Assembly (NCBI RefSeq): GCF_016865485.1
Contig: NZ_AP024452.1
Location: 2,440,501-2,504,500 of the forward strand
Length of the DNA: 64,000 nt
Direction of reading: 5' to 3'
Source of the DNA: Luteitalea sp. TBR-22
GTDB lineage: Bacteria; Acidobacteriota; Vicinamibacteria; Vicinamibacterales; Vicinamibacteraceae
The notes under the pieces are model-generated. The model was given only the letters and a program-made list of their open reading frames with translations, did not search any database and was not told the DNA's origin. This document shows positions 44,896-53,083 of this stretch, in pieces (position 1 is the first letter of the stretch; every line of letters begins with the position of its first letter). A program made the position numbers and the translations under genes.

Positions 44896-45453
44896 TCAGG
44901 CAGCCGGCGCCTTCCAGCACGTCGCGACGTGGTCGTTGACCAGTCCCGCCGCCTGCATGAACGCGTAGCAGATCGTCGGGCCGACGAAGGTGGCGCCCGC
45001 CTTGACGAGCGCCCGGCTCATCGCCGTCGCCTCGCGCGTGACCGTGGGCACGTCGGCCAACGTGGCGGGCCTGTTGATCCGGGGCGTACCGCCGACGAAG
45101 GCCCAGAGGAAGGCGTCGAGCGAGCCGTGCGCGGCCTGCAGGTCGAGCACGGCGCGGGCGGTGCGAATGGCGCCACGCACCTTCAGGCGGTTGCGCACGA
45201 TCCCCGGGTTGGCGAGCAGCCGGGCCACGTCCTCCTCGCCGTACGCGGCGACACGGGCGATGTCGAAGCCGTGGAACGCCTCCCTGTACGCCGGACGCTT
45301 GCGCAGGACGGTCAGCCAGCTCAGCCCAGCCTGGGCGCCCTCGAGAATCAGCAGTTCGAACAACGCGCGGTCGTCATGGAGCGGTACGCCCCATTCCTCG
45401 TCGTGGTAGGCGACATACAGCGGGTCGGTGCCGCACCAGGAGCAACGGAGCAT
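44896..45453 (-). CDS. tag: DNA-3-methyladenine glycosylase I
   Basis: 185 aa. The zinc snap ligands Cys4, His17, His175 and Cys179 are in place (LRCSWCGTDPLYVAYHDEEWG at the start, NDHVATCW at the end), and the catalytic/base-pocket Glu38 lies in LILEGAQAGLSW. Tag excises 3-methyladenine from alkylated DNA. A TATCCT hexamer six bases upstream suggests a leaderless mRNA. It is not linked to other repair genes. Confidence 0.95.
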   Translation of the reverse strand: MLRCSWCGTDPLYVAYHDEEWGVPLHDDRALFELLILEGAQAGLSWLTVLRKRPAYREAFHGFDIARVAAYGEEDVARLLANPGIVRNRLKVRGAIRTARAVLDLQAAHGSLDAFLWAFVGGTPRINRPATLADVPTVTREATAMSRALVKAGATFVGPTICYAFMQAAGLVNDHVATCWKAPAA

Positions 45454-45459
45454 GCGGAC

Positions 45460-45465
45460 AGGATA
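45460..45465 (-). promoter_or_regulatory. -10 hexamer of tag (leaderless)
   Basis: TATCCT on the minus strand, 6 nt before the ATG. Confidence 0.45.
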
Positions 45466-45479
45466 GTGCCGCGATGCGG

Positions 45480-45507
45480 CGATGCGAATGCCGAAGGCCG
45501 AAGGGCG
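45480..45507. repeat. Short 7-bp repeat array, CGATGCG to AAGGCCG
   Basis: Four heptads CGATGCG, AATGCCG, AAGGCCG, AAGGGCG, drifting from one unit type to the next, between tag and the HD-GYP gene. Confidence 0.5.
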
Positions 45508-45514
45508 TCCGTCG

Positions 45515-46573
45515 CTACGCTTGTGGACGCGGCGCGCGCAGTGACTTGACGAACTGCTGCAGCAGGTCCTGGTCGAAGTGGGAGGCCAGGTGCGTGGACA
45601 TCAGGTGCAGGGCATCGACGGGCTTCATCGCCCGCTGGTAGCTGCGGTCGCTGGTCATCGCATCGTAGACGTCCGAGATCGCGGCGATGCGGCCGAACAG
45701 GTGGATGTGCTGCGGCTCGAGCGCCCGCGGGTAGCCCAGGCCCGTGAGCCGCTCGTGGTGCTGCGACACGACGACCATGCCGAGCGACCCCATCCGGCCG
45801 TCCTGCTGCAGGATGGCCTCGCCGCGCACCACGTGGGTGCGCATCAGCGCCATCTCCTCCTCGGTGTACGCACCCGGCTTGACGATCAGTTCCCGTGGCA
45901 GTTCGCTCTTGCCGATGTCGTGCAGCAGGCCGCCGAGCGCGATGTCGCGCAGGTCGCTGGCATTCTTGACGCCGGCCGCCACCGCCAGGCCCGTGGCGAA
46001 GACGCTGACGTTCATCGAGTGACGGACGGTGTCGTAATCGCGCGCCATGAGGGCGGCCATGTGGGCCAGCGCCTCCTTCTCGCGCACGATGAGTTGCACG
46101 GTCTGGTTGGCGACCCGGCGCGTCCGGGGCACCGCGTCGGTGTGCCGCGGGTCCACCATGATCGACTCGAGGGTCGTCTGGGCTGCCGACCGCAGCAGTT
46201 CCACCTTGCGCGGGGTGGCGATCTGCGGGTTGGCCAGCAACGTCTCGAGGTGTCGCTCGACGTACTGTTCGTACCGGCGGCGCTCGTCTCCCTTCAGCCA
46301 CAGGGTCTGGACGTTGTTGGCCAGCAGCCGCTGATGGTGGACGGTCGTGAACTCGAGGTCGGGCCCGCGGAACAGGATGAAGTGGCCCGGCGAGGTCTGC
46401 AGGTAGAGGTGGAAGTCGACCACCGAGTCCATCACCAGGCCGTCGAGCTGGACCGGGATGTAGAGGGGCCGCACGTGTCCGAACGCCGCCCGTACTGCCC
46501 CCTCGGGGCCGTCGGCCGCTGCTCGGACTGCGTGTGCCGGGGTCGCCACGCACAGGGGCAGAGCAAGTGCCAT
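45515..46573 (-). CDS. HD-GYP domain protein (probable cyclic-di-GMP phosphodiesterase)
   Basis: 352 aa. The C-terminal HD-GYP domain has HSMNVSVFATGLA, GGLLHDIGKSELP, HVVRGEAIL, VVSQHHERLTGLGYP and ISDVYDAMTSDRSY, so the metal-binding His/Asp residues and the GYP motif are intact. The N-terminal 130 residues resemble the DUF3391-type region that precedes many HD-GYP domains (YIPVQLDGLVMDSVVDFHLY). The predicted reaction is hydrolysis of c-di-GMP to GMP. The first 16 residues look signal-like, but no export is expected, so the true start may be a little downstream. The PilZ protein at 63.4 kb is the only other c-di-GMP-type gene here. Confidence 0.88.
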   Translation of the reverse strand: MALALPLCVATPAHAVRAAADGPEGAVRAAFGHVRPLYIPVQLDGLVMDSVVDFHLYLQTSPGHFILFRGPDLEFTTVHHQRLLANNVQTLWLKGDERRRYEQYVERHLETLLANPQIATPRKVELLRSAAQTTLESIMVDPRHTDAVPRTRRVANQTVQLIVREKEALAHMAALMARDYDTVRHSMNVSVFATGLAVAAGVKNASDLRDIALGGLLHDIGKSELPRELIVKPGAYTEEEMALMRTHVVRGEAILQQDGRMGSLGMVVVSQHHERLTGLGYPRALEPQHIHLFGRIAAISDVYDAMTSDRSYQRAMKPVDALHLMSTHLASHFDQDLLQQFVKSLRAPRPQA

Positions 46574-46715
46574 GCCTCAGCCGTCGAGCGCGAAACGGGC
46601 AAGATCGGCGCGCGGCGCAGGCGCTGGAGCACGGTTCCGGCCGGCGGACCGACAGATTCGTGATCGCCCGTCGGGTCGCCGACCATGGCTGAGCTCCGTG
46701 GCGCCATCGGTCTGC

Positions 46716-46721
46716 TAGGGT
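46716..46721 (+). promoter_or_regulatory. -10 hexamer of GH13 gene (leaderless)
   Basis: TAGGGT preceded by TGC, 5 nt before the ATG. Confidence 0.4.
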
Positions 46722-46726
46722 GACCC

Positions 46727-48601
46727 ATGGCCCTCGACTCCCGGCCCACGGGCGCTCCTGCGACCCCCGGCGGCCGACCCGTCCCCTACGCGACCGAGCC
46801 CGACTACACCCGTCCCGCCGTTCGCCTGACCGACGACCAGCGGCGCCGCTTCGCCAGGCTCCTCGGCGTGATGTACGGCGAGGACGCGGTGGATGGCATC
46901 CTCCCCGAACTCGAACGCCTGTTGCGCGTCCACGAGGCCCACAAGAGCGACGACCTGCGCAGGCGCGAGGCGGCCTTCCGCCCCGAGGATCGCTTCAGCG
47001 AGCGCGACGTCGTCCTGATCACCTACGGCGACCTGCTGACCTCTCCGGGCCACCCGCCGCTGCAGGTACTCGCGCGGTTCCTGCGCCGCTTCATGCGTGG
47101 CGCCATGAACACCGTGCACATCCTGCCGTTCTTCCCGTACTCGTCCGACCGCGGCTTCGCGATCATCGACTACGAAGAGGTCGACCCGCGGCTGGGCACG
47201 TGGGACGACATCGCGGCGCTCGCGGGCGAGTTCCGGCTGATGTTCGACGGCGTCTTCAACCACGCGTCGAGCCGGTCCCGCTGGTTCCAGCACTTCCGCG
47301 ACCGTCGCCCCGGCTACGAGGACTTCTTCGTGGCCTTCACCACGCGCGACGCCATCGCTCCCGACTACCTGCGCCTGATCCTGCGGCCGCGCACCTCGGA
47401 CCTCCTCACGCCCTTCGCAACCCTCGATGGCACGCGGTACGTCTGGACCACCTTCTCGCCCGACCAGGTCGACCTGAATTTCCGCAACCCCCGCGTGCTG
47501 CTGCGGGTCGTCGAGATCCTGCTCGCCTACGTGCGGCGCGGCGCCGATCTCGTGCGCCTCGATGCGGTCACCTACATCTGGCGCGAACTGGGGACCAGCT
47601 GCGCGCACCTGCGCGAGACACATGCCGTGGTGCAGTTGTTCCGCGCGGTGCTCGATGCGGCGGCGCCGGCCGTGGCGCTCATCACCGAGACCAACGTGCC
47701 GCACGTCGACAACGTCTCCTACTTCGGCGACGGCTCGGACGAGGCGCAACTGGTCTACAACTTCGCGTTGCCGCCGCTGGTGCTCCATACGTTCCACACG
47801 GGCTCGTGCGACGCGCTGGCCCGGTGGGCCCGCACCCTGGCGCCGCCCTCGCCGACGACGACGTTCTTCAACTTCCTGTCGTCGCACGACGGCGTGGGCC
47901 TGCTCGGCGCCCGCGGCATCCTGACCGACGAGCAGATCGGTGACCTGGTCGCGCGCACCCGGGCCCACGGCGGGTACGTCTCGTACCGGTCCAACGGCGA
48001 TGGCACCGAGAGTCCGTACGAGCTGAACATCACGTGGTACAGCGCGCTCAATCGCGACGACGCCGGCGAGCCGCAGGCGCTGCAGGTGGCCCGCTTCGTG
48101 GCGGCGCGGGCCCTCGCGCTGGTGCTGCAGGGCGTCCCCGGCATCTACCTGCCGACGCTGTTCGGGGCCACCAACGACACCGAGACGGTGCGCCGGGGGG
48201 CCGAGAAGCGCAGCATCAACCGGCGGACGTACGACGAGGCGACGTTGGTGCGGGCCCTCGAGGACCGGGCCAGCCGGGAGTCACAGGTCGGCCGGCGCAT
48301 GCGTCGCCTGGTGCGTCGCCGCGTCGCGCAGCCGGCGTTCCATCCGGCGGCCTCACAGGCCGTGCTCGATCTCGGGCCGCACGTCTTCGGCGTCCTGCGG
48401 GAACGGCCCGGCGTGCAACGGCTGCTGGCCCTGGTCAACGTCACGGCGGAGTCGCAGGTGGCCGACGTGCCGTCGGCAGTCACGGGACCGGCCGAGATGT
48501 GGGTGGACGTGTTGTCGCGCCGGACCCACCGCCCCGAGGGCGACCGCCTGACCGTGCACCTGCCGCCTTACGGCGTGGCCTGGCTCACGGCCGTGGTGTA
48601 A
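46727..48601 (+). CDS. GH13 subfamily-18-type sugar phosphorylase (sucrose or glucosylglycerate phosphorylase)
   Basis: 624 aa. The alpha-amylase-fold catalytic residues are Asp279 (LVRLDAVTY, nucleophile), Glu321 (LITETNVPH, acid/base) and Asp388 (SSHDGVG). ITYGDLL near the start, VHILPFFPYSSDRGFA and a C-terminal beta domain fit GH13_18 phosphorylases, which reversibly phosphorolyse sucrose, sucrose-6-phosphate or glucosylglycerate to glucose-1-phosphate. The extra N-terminal segment (about 60 residues) and the length favour the glucosylglycerate-type over classic sucrose phosphorylase, but this is not decisive. No sugar transporter is linked. Confidence 0.85.
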   Translation: MALDSRPTGAPATPGGRPVPYATEPDYTRPAVRLTDDQRRRFARLLGVMYGEDAVDGILPELERLLRVHEAHKSDDLRRREAAFRPEDRFSERDVVLITYGDLLTSPGHPPLQVLARFLRRFMRGAMNTVHILPFFPYSSDRGFAIIDYEEVDPRLGTWDDIAALAGEFRLMFDGVFNHASSRSRWFQHFRDRRPGYEDFFVAFTTRDAIAPDYLRLILRPRTSDLLTPFATLDGTRYVWTTFSPDQVDLNFRNPRVLLRVVEILLAYVRRGADLVRLDAVTYIWRELGTSCAHLRETHAVVQLFRAVLDAAAPAVALITETNVPHVDNVSYFGDGSDEAQLVYNFALPPLVLHTFHTGSCDALARWARTLAPPSPTTTFFNFLSSHDGVGLLGARGILTDEQIGDLVARTRAHGGYVSYRSNGDGTESPYELNITWYSALNRDDAGEPQALQVARFVAARALALVLQGVPGIYLPTLFGATNDTETVRRGAEKRSINRRTYDEATLVRALEDRASRESQVGRRMRRLVRRRVAQPAFHPAASQAVLDLGPHVFGVLRERPGVQRLLALVNVTAESQVADVPSAVTGPAEMWVDVLSRRTHRPEGDRLTVHLPPYGVAWLTAVV

Positions 48602-48608
48602 TCGAGGT

Positions 48609-49154
48609 ATGCGAGTCCTCGCCGCCTGCGCGCTGCTGGTCATCGCCGCGCCCCTCGTGCTGGTCGCCCAGGGCCGTCCGGGCCAGCCCGCCCTGGTGTT
48701 GCCGGGCGAGGCGGACCTGCCCGAAGGGGGGATCCAGACCCGTCACCTGCAGGCCCAGGTCGTGGGGGAGTCGCGCGTCGGTCCCGACGGCACCGGCAGC
48801 ATCACGCTGGCGGTCACGCCCTCACCGCGCATGCACATCTATGCACACGACGCCGAGGGCTATACGGCGTTCCGGCTGGAGTTCGAGTCGCGCCCCGACC
48901 TGGTCGGCGGCTCGCACGCCTATCCGGCCTCGGAGATCTCGGTGTTCGCGCCGACGGGAGAGACCTCCAACGTCTACACGAGGCCGTTCCGCGTGACGCG
49001 CGGGTTCACGGTCAAGGGGCGCCTGCGCGATCAGGTGCGTACGTCGGCCGACGGTGTGCCGATCACGCTGCTGGTGCGATACCAGGCGTGCGACGACCGC
49101 GTCTGCTATCGCGCCGAGCAGCGCAGCCTGACCGTCCGCCTGCGACCGCGATGA
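48609..49154 (+). CDS. Secreted DsbD N-terminal-domain-like protein
   Basis: 181 aa with a signal peptide (MRVLAACALLVIAAPLVLVA). The mature part resembles the immunoglobulin-like periplasmic domain of the thiol:disulfide interchange protein DsbD, including its diagnostic YQACDDRVCY cysteine pair near the C-terminus. The membrane DsbD-beta and thioredoxin domains are missing, so it is either a free redox-active domain or an adaptor. The ATG lies 7 nt after the GH13 stop codon, so the two genes are probably co-transcribed. Confidence 0.75.
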   Translation: MRVLAACALLVIAAPLVLVAQGRPGQPALVLPGEADLPEGGIQTRHLQAQVVGESRVGPDGTGSITLAVTPSPRMHIYAHDAEGYTAFRLEFESRPDLVGGSHAYPASEISVFAPTGETSNVYTRPFRVTRGFTVKGRLRDQVRTSADGVPITLLVRYQACDDRVCYRAEQRSLTVRLRPR

Positions 49155-49208
49155 CCGGCGGGCTGGCCTGGCCGGCCTCCCGAGCCCGAAACTGCGGCGC
49201 GCGGGCCG

Positions 49209-51281
49209 TCAGTGCACGTCGCGCGGGCTGGCGGGCACGAAGAGGCTGACTTCCGAGCTGCCGACTGACGCGCTGACGATGCGCGCCACCTCGACGCGTG
49301 CGTCGTTGAAGCAGGCGCCGCCCGAGTGCCGCTCGAGGGTGGCCGGCGCCAGCGCGTTGGCCGTCTCGCCATTCATGGTGCTCTGCCGCCACAGCCCCTT
49401 GGGCAGGCTGACGACGCCCTGCGCGACGAGCGGGGTCACCTGCGCGATGCAGTGCACGTCGCCGAGGGCGTTGAAGGCGCGTACCGGGTCGCCATCGCCG
49501 ATGGCGCGACGCTCGGCGTCGGCCGGGTGGATCTGCAGGCGCGCGACATTGGTGCGCAGTTGCCCGAAGGTCGAACTGATCGTCTTCTCGCTCGCCGGCG
49601 AGATCAGGGCGAGGGGGAACTCGGCCGAGGCCGGGTCGGGCTCGTAGCTGTAGAGCGGCCCCTGCGTCGCCAGCGTCTCCGGGTAGAGATGGATGCGACC
49701 GTCGGGCGTGTTCGGGAACACGTCGACCATCTGCACCGGTCGCGCCCCTGACGGCGGCGGCACGGCCTGCTGGTCCATCACCCTGGCGGCGAGGTCCTCG
49801 GGCAGGCCGGCGGTGACGCGCAGCAGCGCGTCGGTCTCGTCCTCTTCCTCGCCGAGGCCGAGGCGTGCGGCCAGGTCGCTGAAGACCACGACGTTGGGGC
49901 GCGCTTCGCCGATCGGCTCGATCACCGGCTTGACCAACTGCATCGCGTAGTTGCCGTAGCCGCGCGTGATGTCGTAGTGCTCGAGGAAGGTGGTGGCCGG
50001 CAGGATCACGTCGGCCAGCCGCGCCGTGTCGGTGCGCACCTGGTCGAAGACCACGGTGAACAGGTCGTCGCGCTGCAGACCCTGCTGGATCCGGTTCATG
50101 TCCGGCGAGGTCACCAGGGCGTTGCTGTTGTAGACGAACAGCACCTTCACCGGCGGGGTGGTGGCCGGCGCGAGCGCCTCGCCGAGCTGGTTCATGTTGA
50201 TCACGCGCGTCGTCGGCTCGGGGTGTCGCCGCCAGCGCTCGCCATCGATCTTCCACGCCCCGCTGTTGCTCATCGTGAAGCCGCCGCCGGACACCCCGAA
50301 GGCGTTCACGAGCGCCGGCAGCGCCAGCACGGCCATCACCGCCTCGGTGCCGTTGCGATTGCGCTCGAGCCCCCAGCCGCAGCGGATCACCGACGGCCTG
50401 GTCGTCGCGTACAGGTCGGCGAGCCGCTGCAGGGCCGCCTCGGGCAGGCCCGTGATGGCCGCGACGCGATCGAAGGTCCACGGCAGGGCGCGTTCGCGGA
50501 ACGCCTCGACGCCGGAGGCGTGGCGCGCGAGGAACGCCTCGTCCACGGCGCCGCGCGCGAACAGGTCGCGCGCCAGGCCGAGCGCGAGGACGAGGTCGGT
50601 GCCCGGTCGCACCGGCAGGTGCAGGTCCGCCAGGCGCGCCAGGGGCGTGGCCCTGGGATCGATGACGACCAGCGTCGCGCCAGCCTCGCGTGCCTGCTTC
50701 AGGAAGGGCACCAGATGGATGCCGGAGCCGGAGGGGTTCGCGCCCCAGACGATGATCAGGCGTGCCCTGGCGTAGTCCTCGTAGGCGACGCCCGCCATCT
50801 TCCCGTACATGGCTTGCGCCGCCACTCCGGTCGGTGCGGCACACACGGTGCGGGCCAAACGGGAGGCGCCGAGCGCCCGCCAGAGGTCGGCGTCGGTGCT
50901 CTGGTGGGTCAGCAAGCCGTTGGAGCCCCCGTACGAGTAGGGAAGGATCGACTCGCCGCCGAACTGGTCGCGGGCCTCCCGGATCCGATCGGCGATGAGC
51001 GACATCGCCTCTTCCCAGGTGGCGCGCCGGAACTTGCCGAGCCCCTTGGCTCCGTCGCGGATCTCCGGCGTCAGCAGCCGCTGCTCGCCATACAGGTGCT
51101 CGGTGAAGCGGCGCACCTTGCCGCAGATGAACATGCCGGTGGTGGGGCTCGCCGGTCCGGCGTCGACCGCCGTGACGCGTCCCTGCTCGACGCTGACCCT
51201 CAGGCTGCAGCAGTCGGGACAGTCCAGCGGACAGGCGGTTTCGACGACGGTCGGGCTTCTTCGGCGGGGATTGGCAGGCAC
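49209..51281 (-). CDS. Molybdopterin-dependent oxidoreductase (DMSO reductase superfamily)
   Basis: 690 aa from a GTG. The N-terminal [4Fe-4S] ligands Cys17, Cys21, Cys25 and Cys53 fit CX3CX3CX27C. The MGD-binding cores follow (ILPYSYGGSNGLL, IIVWGANPSGSGIH, VVIDPRAT), and the C-terminal molydopterin dinucleotide-binding domain includes ASEKTISSTFGQL. There is no Tat signal, so it is probably cytoplasmic, and no electron-transfer or membrane subunit is adjacent. The substrate is unknown; formate-, polysulfide- and acetylene-hydratase-like relatives share the fold. It is divergent from the D-aminoacylase gene with 20 bp between starts. Confidence 0.85.
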   Translation of the reverse strand: MPANPRRRSPTVVETACPLDCPDCCSLRVSVEQGRVTAVDAGPASPTTGMFICGKVRRFTEHLYGEQRLLTPEIRDGAKGLGKFRRATWEEAMSLIADRIREARDQFGGESILPYSYGGSNGLLTHQSTDADLWRALGASRLARTVCAAPTGVAAQAMYGKMAGVAYEDYARARLIIVWGANPSGSGIHLVPFLKQAREAGATLVVIDPRATPLARLADLHLPVRPGTDLVLALGLARDLFARGAVDEAFLARHASGVEAFRERALPWTFDRVAAITGLPEAALQRLADLYATTRPSVIRCGWGLERNRNGTEAVMAVLALPALVNAFGVSGGGFTMSNSGAWKIDGERWRRHPEPTTRVINMNQLGEALAPATTPPVKVLFVYNSNALVTSPDMNRIQQGLQRDDLFTVVFDQVRTDTARLADVILPATTFLEHYDITRGYGNYAMQLVKPVIEPIGEARPNVVVFSDLAARLGLGEEEDETDALLRVTAGLPEDLAARVMDQQAVPPPSGARPVQMVDVFPNTPDGRIHLYPETLATQGPLYSYEPDPASAEFPLALISPASEKTISSTFGQLRTNVARLQIHPADAERRAIGDGDPVRAFNALGDVHCIAQVTPLVAQGVVSLPKGLWRQSTMNGETANALAPATLERHSGGACFNDARVEVARIVSASVGSSEVSLFVPASPRDVH

Positions 51282-51287
51282 TGCCGG

Positions 51288-51293
51288 TATTCT
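51288..51293 (+). promoter_or_regulatory. -10 hexamer of the D-aminoacylase-like gene (leaderless)
   Basis: TATTCT, 8 nt before the ATG at 51302. Confidence 0.4.
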
Positions 51294-51301
51294 GGCACAG
51301 C

Positions 51302-53083
51302 ATGCCTGGGTGCCCCGGACCCCTCGTCACGTGCATCACCGCCGACGCATCCGCCCGTCGGCGACGCACCTCGTCTGCGTTCCGCTGGACCGTCGTGGCA
51401 GCGCTGGCCGTCGCCCTCAGCGGGTGCCGGGCGGTGCCACCCGAGTTCGATCTCGCCGTGCGCGGCGGCTGGGTGCTGGATGGCACCGGCACGCCGGCGA
51501 TGCGTGCCGACGTCGGGGTCAAGGGCGATCGGATCGTGGCGATCGGCGATCTGTCGGGGCGCGCCAGCGTCGCGACGCTCGACGCGACGGGACTGGTCGT
51601 CGCGCCCGGGTTCATCGACACGCAGGGGCAATCGGGACGCACGCTGCTCGAGGACGGCGCCGGGGCGAGTCACGTGCTCCAGGGCATCACGTCGGAGATC
51701 ATCGGCGAAGCGAGCACGCCGGCGCTGTGGATTCCCGGCTCGGCCGACCTGCCGTTCCTCACCAGGCTCGGGATCGCCTTCGACTGGGGCGGCGTCGACG
51801 GGTTCCTGACGCGGCTGGCCGGGCGCGGCATCACGGTGAACGTCGGCACGCTGGCGCCCCTCAACCAATTGCGCGTCGACGTGGTCGGCACGGCGCAGCG
51901 CGACGCCCGGCCGGAGGAACTCGAGGAGATGCGTCGTCGCCTCGACAAGGCGATGCGCGAGGGCGCGTTCGGCCTCTCCAGCGCCTTGATCTACCCGCCC
52001 GGGTCGTATGCGAGCACCGACGAGATCGTCACGCTGGCGCGGACGGCCGCCGCGCACGGCGGGCGCTACGTGTCGCACATCCGCGGTGAAGGGGACAGGC
52101 TGGAGACGGCGCTCGACGAGGCCATCACCATCGCCGAGCAGGCCGACATCCCGGTGGTCGTCTATCACCTCAAGGTCGCCACGCGCAGCAAGTGGAAGTC
52201 GATGCCGGCGATCGTCGCGCGCATCGAGCGGGCGCGTGCCCGCGGGCTCGACGTGTCGGCGACTGCCTACCCGTATCCGGTCGCGGGGACCAGTCTCGAC
52301 GCCTCGCTGCCCGACTGGGTGCACGACGGCGGCGACACCGCCATGCTGCGACGCATCGCCGATCCAGCGACCCGGGCCCGCATCAAGCGCGACATCACCC
52401 GGGGCCACGATGGCTGGGAGAACTTCCTGCGGAGCGCCGGGTTCGACGGCGTGACCATCGCCGACGTGCGGCAGGGCGGCGACACGTCGGTGATCGGGCG
52501 CACGCTGACCGAGGTCGCGCAGCAGCGCGGCCGGGATCCCTGGGACGTCTTCTTCGACCTGTTGATCGAGCACGACGGGCACGTGGCCGCGCTGTACGCG
52601 CTGATGCACGAAGACGACGTGCGCGAGGTGCTGCGGCAGCCGTGGGTGAGCATCGGCAGCGACTCGTCGGCACAGCCGGCCGACGGGCCGATGGCGGTCG
52701 GCCGTCCGCATCCGCGCGGGTTCGGCACCTTTCCGCGAGTGCTGGGACGCTACGTGCGCGACGAGCAGCTCGTGGCGCTGCCCGAGATGATCCGCAGGAT
52801 GACCAGTGGCGCGGCCGCCCAGATGGGCATCGCCGAGCGGGGCCAGTTGCGGCCGGGCTGGTTCGCCGATCTCGTCGCGTTCGACCCGGCCACCATCCGC
52901 GATCGCGCCACCTTCGAGCGTCCGAGGCAGTACCCTGAAGGCATGCGCGCCGTGGTGGTCAACGGGGTGGTGACCGTGCGGGACGGGAAGCTGACCGGAC
53001 AGCGGGCCGGGCGCGGACTGCTCGGCCCGGGAGTCGTCCGCCCGGCCACTGCCGCCCCCGTGCCGGTCGGGGGGACGCGATGA
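51302..53083 (+). CDS. N-acyl-D-amino-acid deacylase-like amidohydrolase lipoprotein
   Basis: 593 aa. A long n-region followed by VVAALAVALSGC gives a lipobox (Cys42). The amidohydrolase body has LAVRGGWVLDGTGTPAMRAD, the strand-1 motif VVAPGFIDTQGQSG, the HLKVATRSKW metal-site His and IGSDSS with the catalytic Asp. The canonical strand-1 HxH metal ligands are replaced by QxQ, a change seen in a subgroup of D-aminoacylase relatives, so metal content may differ. It would hydrolyse N-acyl-D-amino acids or related peptides in the periplasm. The stop overlaps the NADH dehydrogenase ATG (ATGA). Confidence 0.8.
   Translation: MPGCPGPLVTCITADASARRRRTSSAFRWTVVAALAVALSGCRAVPPEFDLAVRGGWVLDGTGTPAMRADVGVKGDRIVAIGDLSGRASVATLDATGLVVAPGFIDTQGQSGRTLLEDGAGASHVLQGITSEIIGEASTPALWIPGSADLPFLTRLGIAFDWGGVDGFLTRLAGRGITVNVGTLAPLNQLRVDVVGTAQRDARPEELEEMRRRLDKAMREGAFGLSSALIYPPGSYASTDEIVTLARTAAAHGGRYVSHIRGEGDRLETALDEAITIAEQADIPVVVYHLKVATRSKWKSMPAIVARIERARARGLDVSATAYPYPVAGTSLDASLPDWVHDGGDTAMLRRIADPATRARIKRDITRGHDGWENFLRSAGFDGVTIADVRQGGDTSVIGRTLTEVAQQRGRDPWDVFFDLLIEHDGHVAALYALMHEDDVREVLRQPWVSIGSDSSAQPADGPMAVGRPHPRGFGTFPRVLGRYVRDEQLVALPEMIRRMTSGAAAQMGIAERGQLRPGWFADLVAFDPATIRDRATFERPRQYPEGMRAVVVNGVVTVRDGKLTGQRAGRGLLGPGVVRPATAAPVPVGGTR

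Noticed and set aside
49209-51281. Calling the molybdopterin enzyme a formate dehydrogenase
   Set aside because: No selenocysteine or cysteine active-site context could be assigned with confidence and no partner subunits are present; only the superfamily is supported.
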